Shown: positions 61,931-64,000 of the stretch, one piece after another
How the letters are laid out: each line of letters begins with the position of its first letter
How positions within the stretch are numbered: the first letter of the stretch is position 1
Assembly (NCBI GenBank): GCA_945787805.1
Contig: CALZID010000005.1
Coordinates: 1 to 64,000 of the forward strand
Source: an uncultured Clostridia bacterium
GTDB lineage: Bacteria; Bacillota; Clostridia; Oscillospirales; Acutalibacteraceae
DNA length: 64,000 bases
Direction: 5' to 3'
Made by a program: the position numbers and the translations under genes
The notes under the pieces: generated by a model
Database searches by the model: none
What the model saw: only the letters and a program-made list of their open reading frames with translations
Told to the model about the DNA's origin: nothing

Positions 61931-62950
61931 ATGAAAATTTTAAGCATAGAAAGCTCATGTGACGAAACTGCGGCGGCTGTTGTAAAAGACGGTCGGGAAG
62001 TTTTATCAAATGTAGTTTCGACACAAATTGAAAAGCATAAAATATTCGGCGGAGTTGTGCCTGAAATAGCGTCAAGATTACATACCGAAAACATATCTTG
62101 GGTAGTTGAAAAAGCACTCACAGATGCCGGTGTTACCCTTGATGATATTGATGCAATCGCAGTAACTTATGCACCGGGGCTTATCGGGGCTTTGTTGGTC
62201 GGTGTAAACTATGCAAAAGGACTGAGCCTTGCAAGCGGAAAACCCTTAGTCCCCGTTCATCATCTGCGTTCGCATATTGCGGCAAATTATATCACTCACA
62301 AAGATTTAAAACCGCCGTTTATGTGCCTTACGGTGTCGGGCGGTAACACACTTCTTTGCAAGGTTAATAACTATACAGATTTTGAAGTTGTGGGCAGAAC
62401 CCGTGACGATGCGGCGGGTGAAGCGATGGACAAAGCGGCACGAACCTTGGGACTTCCATATCCCGGCGGTGTGAATTTAGATAAAATCTCAAAAAACGGG
62501 GATAATAAAAAATATAAGTTCCCAAAGCCCAGAGTTGACGGAAGTCCTTTGGATTTCAGTTTTTCGGGACTTAAAACATCGGTTATAAACCTTGTTCATA
62601 ATGCGGAGCAAAAGGGTGAAGAAATAAACCCTGCCGATGTGGGCGCATCATTTATAAATGCAGTTGTAGACTCACTTTGCGAGAATACAGAAAAAGCGAT
62701 GGCAATGTATAGTGAAAAAACTCTTGTGTTAGCAGGGGGAGTTTCGGCAAACTCCGTGCTTCGCAGCCGAATGGAAGCTCTTGCAAAAGAAAAGGGATGG
62801 ACTCTCTATTTGCCCGATTTATCTCTCTGCGGTGATAATGCTGCGATGGTTGGCGCTCAAGGCTTTTTTGAGTATAAAAAGGGGCAGATAGCCACAATGG
62901 CGCTTAACGGAAAGGCAACTGCGGATATTTCTCTTGCCTATGAAGAATAA
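61931..62950 (+). CDS. tsaD: tRNA N6-adenosine threonylcarbamoyltransferase
   Basis: A 339-residue ASKHA-fold protein that transfers threonylcarbamoyl to A37 of ANN-decoding tRNAs (t6A), together with TsaB and TsaE, which are not in this window. LSIESSCDETAAAVVKDG begins it; VPEIASRLHTENI, HHLRSHIAANYI (metal-binding His pair), LTVSGGNTLL and the C-terminal LAGGVSANSVLRSRM and DNAAMVG with CGDN are all conserved. Last gene of the polA-fusion-tsaD run; no clear terminator before the pckG promoter. Confidence 0.98.
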   Translation: MKILSIESSCDETAAAVVKDGREVLSNVVSTQIEKHKIFGGVVPEIASRLHTENISWVVEKALTDAGVTLDDIDAIAVTYAPGLIGALLVGVNYAKGLSLASGKPLVPVHHLRSHIAANYITHKDLKPPFMCLTVSGGNTLLCKVNNYTDFEVVGRTRDDAAGEAMDKAARTLGLPYPGGVNLDKISKNGDNKKYKFPKPRVDGSPLDFSFSGLKTSVINLVHNAEQKGEEINPADVGASFINAVVDSLCENTEKAMAMYSEKTLVLAGGVSANSVLRSRMEALAKEKGWTLYLPDLSLCGDNAAMVGAQGFFEYKKGQIATMALNGKATADISLAYEE

Positions 62951-63010
62951 AATCTGTATGAATATATAAAATATGGGCGCTGAATTGACAAATTTTTAAC
63001 ATTTTAACTA

Positions 63011-63039
63011 TTGAATAATTTGGATAATTAAGGTATAAT
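63011..63039 (+). promoter_or_regulatory. promoter of pckG
   Basis: TTGAAT (63011-63016), 17 bp, TATAAT (63034-63039). A TTGACA at 62985-62990 lies upstream without a good -10. Confidence 0.75.
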
Positions 63040-63116
63040 AACTACAACAAAATTAAAATAGGTAAATTTGGACTGATTTTGTAATCAAATGAATTTATAT
63101 AAAGGAGCTAATGTAT

Positions 63117-64000
63117 ATGGCACTCACAACTAACAAGAGTATCCTTGAATGGATTGACAAACAGGTTGAACTTGTTAAGCCCGACAATATTGTCTGGATT
63201 GACGGTTCAGAAGAACAGCTTGAAGCACTTCGTGCAGAAGCTTGCGCAACAGGAGAAATGGTAAAACTCAACGAAGAGCTTCTTCCCGGTTGCTACTATC
63301 ACAGAACAAAGCCCAACGATGTTGCCCGTGTAGAAGACAGAACTCTCATCTGTTCAAAGAAAGAAGAAGACGCAGGCCCGACAAACCACTGGATGGACCC
63401 TGAAAAAGCATACGCAATGCTTTATGATATTGCAAGAGACAGCTATAAGGGAAGAACAATGTATGTTATTCCTTATTCAATGGGACCTGTCGGCTCACCC
63501 CTTGCAAAAGTCGGTATTGAGCTTACAGACTCAATCTATGTTGTTCTTAACATGGCAATTATGACTCGTGTCGGCAAAAAAGTTATGGAAGCACTTGGCG
63601 ACAGTAATGACTGGGTTCGCGGACTTCACTGCAAATGCGATGTTGACCCTGAAAAGAGATGGATTTGCCAATTCCCCGAAGACAACACAATTATTTCAGT
63701 TAACTCTGCCTACGGCGGAAATGTTCTTCTCGGTAAAAAGTGCTTTGCTCTTCGTATTGCTTCATATCAAGGTAAAAACGAAGGCTGGCAGGCAGAACAC
63801 ATGCTCATTCTCGGTATCGAAAATCCAAAGGGCGAAGTTAAATATATCTGTGCCGCATTCCCGTCGGCTTGCGGTAAAACAAACCTTGCAATGCTTATTC
63901 CACCCGAAGGCTATCAGAAAAAGGGCTATAAAGTTTGGTGCGTAGGCGACGATATTTCTTGGATTAGAAAAGGTCCTGACGGCAGACTCTATGCTATCAA
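63117..64000 (+). CDS. pckG: phosphoenolpyruvate carboxykinase (GTP), 3' end outside window
   Basis: The first 294 codons are present; the reading frame runs off the end. It starts MALTTNKSILEWIDKQVELVKPDNIVWIDGS, then PGCYYHRTKPNDVARVEDRTLICS and GPTNHWMDPEKAY, and AFPSACGKTNLAML, where C252 and the P-loop ACGKTN mark the GTP-type family rather than the ATP type. It interconverts oxaloacetate and PEP; in anaerobes often run towards oxaloacetate to make succinate. AAAGGAG is nine bases from ATG 63117; ATG 63111 in frame is too close. Confidence 0.97.
   Translation, partial: MALTTNKSILEWIDKQVELVKPDNIVWIDGSEEQLEALRAEACATGEMVKLNEELLPGCYYHRTKPNDVARVEDRTLICSKKEEDAGPTNHWMDPEKAYAMLYDIARDSYKGRTMYVIPYSMGPVGSPLAKVGIELTDSIYVVLNMAIMTRVGKKVMEALGDSNDWVRGLHCKCDVDPEKRWICQFPEDNTIISVNSAYGGNVLLGKKCFALRIASYQGKNEGWQAEHMLILGIENPKGEVKYICAAFPSACGKTNLAMLIPPEGYQKKGYKVWCVGDDISWIRKGPDGRLYAI

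Overview
The window reads as a low-GC Gram-positive chromosome, most likely an anaerobic gut or rumen Clostridia (Oscillospirales-like). The lineage is an inference from gene families and style, not a database result. Supporting signs are strong AGGAGG-type ribosome sites, TTGACA/TATAAT promoters often with an extended TGn -10, an anaerobic class III ribonucleotide reductase, rubredoxin, a membrane pyrophosphatase, GTP-type PEP carboxykinase, FemX/LCP cell-wall genes and GPH-type sugar symporters. No rRNA, complete insertion sequence, prophage or CRISPR array was found.

Layout. 1-240 holds two tRNA genes (Gly, partial; Cys) with terminators. 241-2241 is a small accessory block: a run of short hairpins, a four-helix-bundle (23S-IVS/Avd-like) protein, a GIY-YIG nuclease with DUF4357 and a small membrane protein. 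2371-8841 has a radical SAM/SPASM enzyme, a FemX-like transferase with a GH43-like protein, and a large secreted repeat protein with cell-wall-binding repeats. 8842-15666 has rlmB, a P-type-ATPase-like protein lacking the catalytic motifs, mgtC-like, a tRNA methyltransferase, rsmI and an XRE regulator. 15761-25644 is centred on hexuronate breakdown (uxuA, SDR, kdgK, eda), then hppA, a GPH symporter and a PHP-domain protein. 25767-36076 carries putP, glyQS, a lipid kinase, the anaerobic nucleotide reduction module (nrdG, nrdD with fused redoxin, a trxB variant), another GPH symporter and an HEYGH protein.

36131-43903 runs mostly on the minus strand: a PyrE-like protein, PdaB-like deacetylase, zinc-ribbon membrane protein, GH51 arabinofuranosidase, LCP protein and alr, with a PPase-like/Nudix fusion and a COG2426 membrane protein on plus. 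44048-48913 holds two converging potassium systems, KtrBA and TrkAH. 49049-54162 has a secreted EEP-fold protein, a rubredoxin too small for ordinary gene filters, a GH13 glucosidase with its transporter, and YlmH. 54200-58005 has an ECF S component with coaX, a PflX-like radical SAM protein, mscL and proC. 58051-64000 has tRNA-Pro with a nearby duplicate of its 5' part, polA, a phosphatase-RimI fusion, tsaD and the start of pckG.

Genes that work together: uxuA/SDR/kdgK/eda convert mannonate or fructuronate to pyruvate and glyceraldehyde 3-phosphate. GH43, GH51 and GH13 with three sugar symporters point to use of plant and alpha-glucan oligosaccharides. nrdD-redoxin with trxB looks like a redoxin-driven anaerobic dNTP pathway under NrdR. 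The RimI fusion and tsaD belong to the translation-modification neighbourhood. The best candidates for something undescribed are the hairpin array with its four-helix-bundle gene, the catalytically broken P-type ATPase with a long acidic tail, and the arginine-phosphatase-like/RimI fusion.
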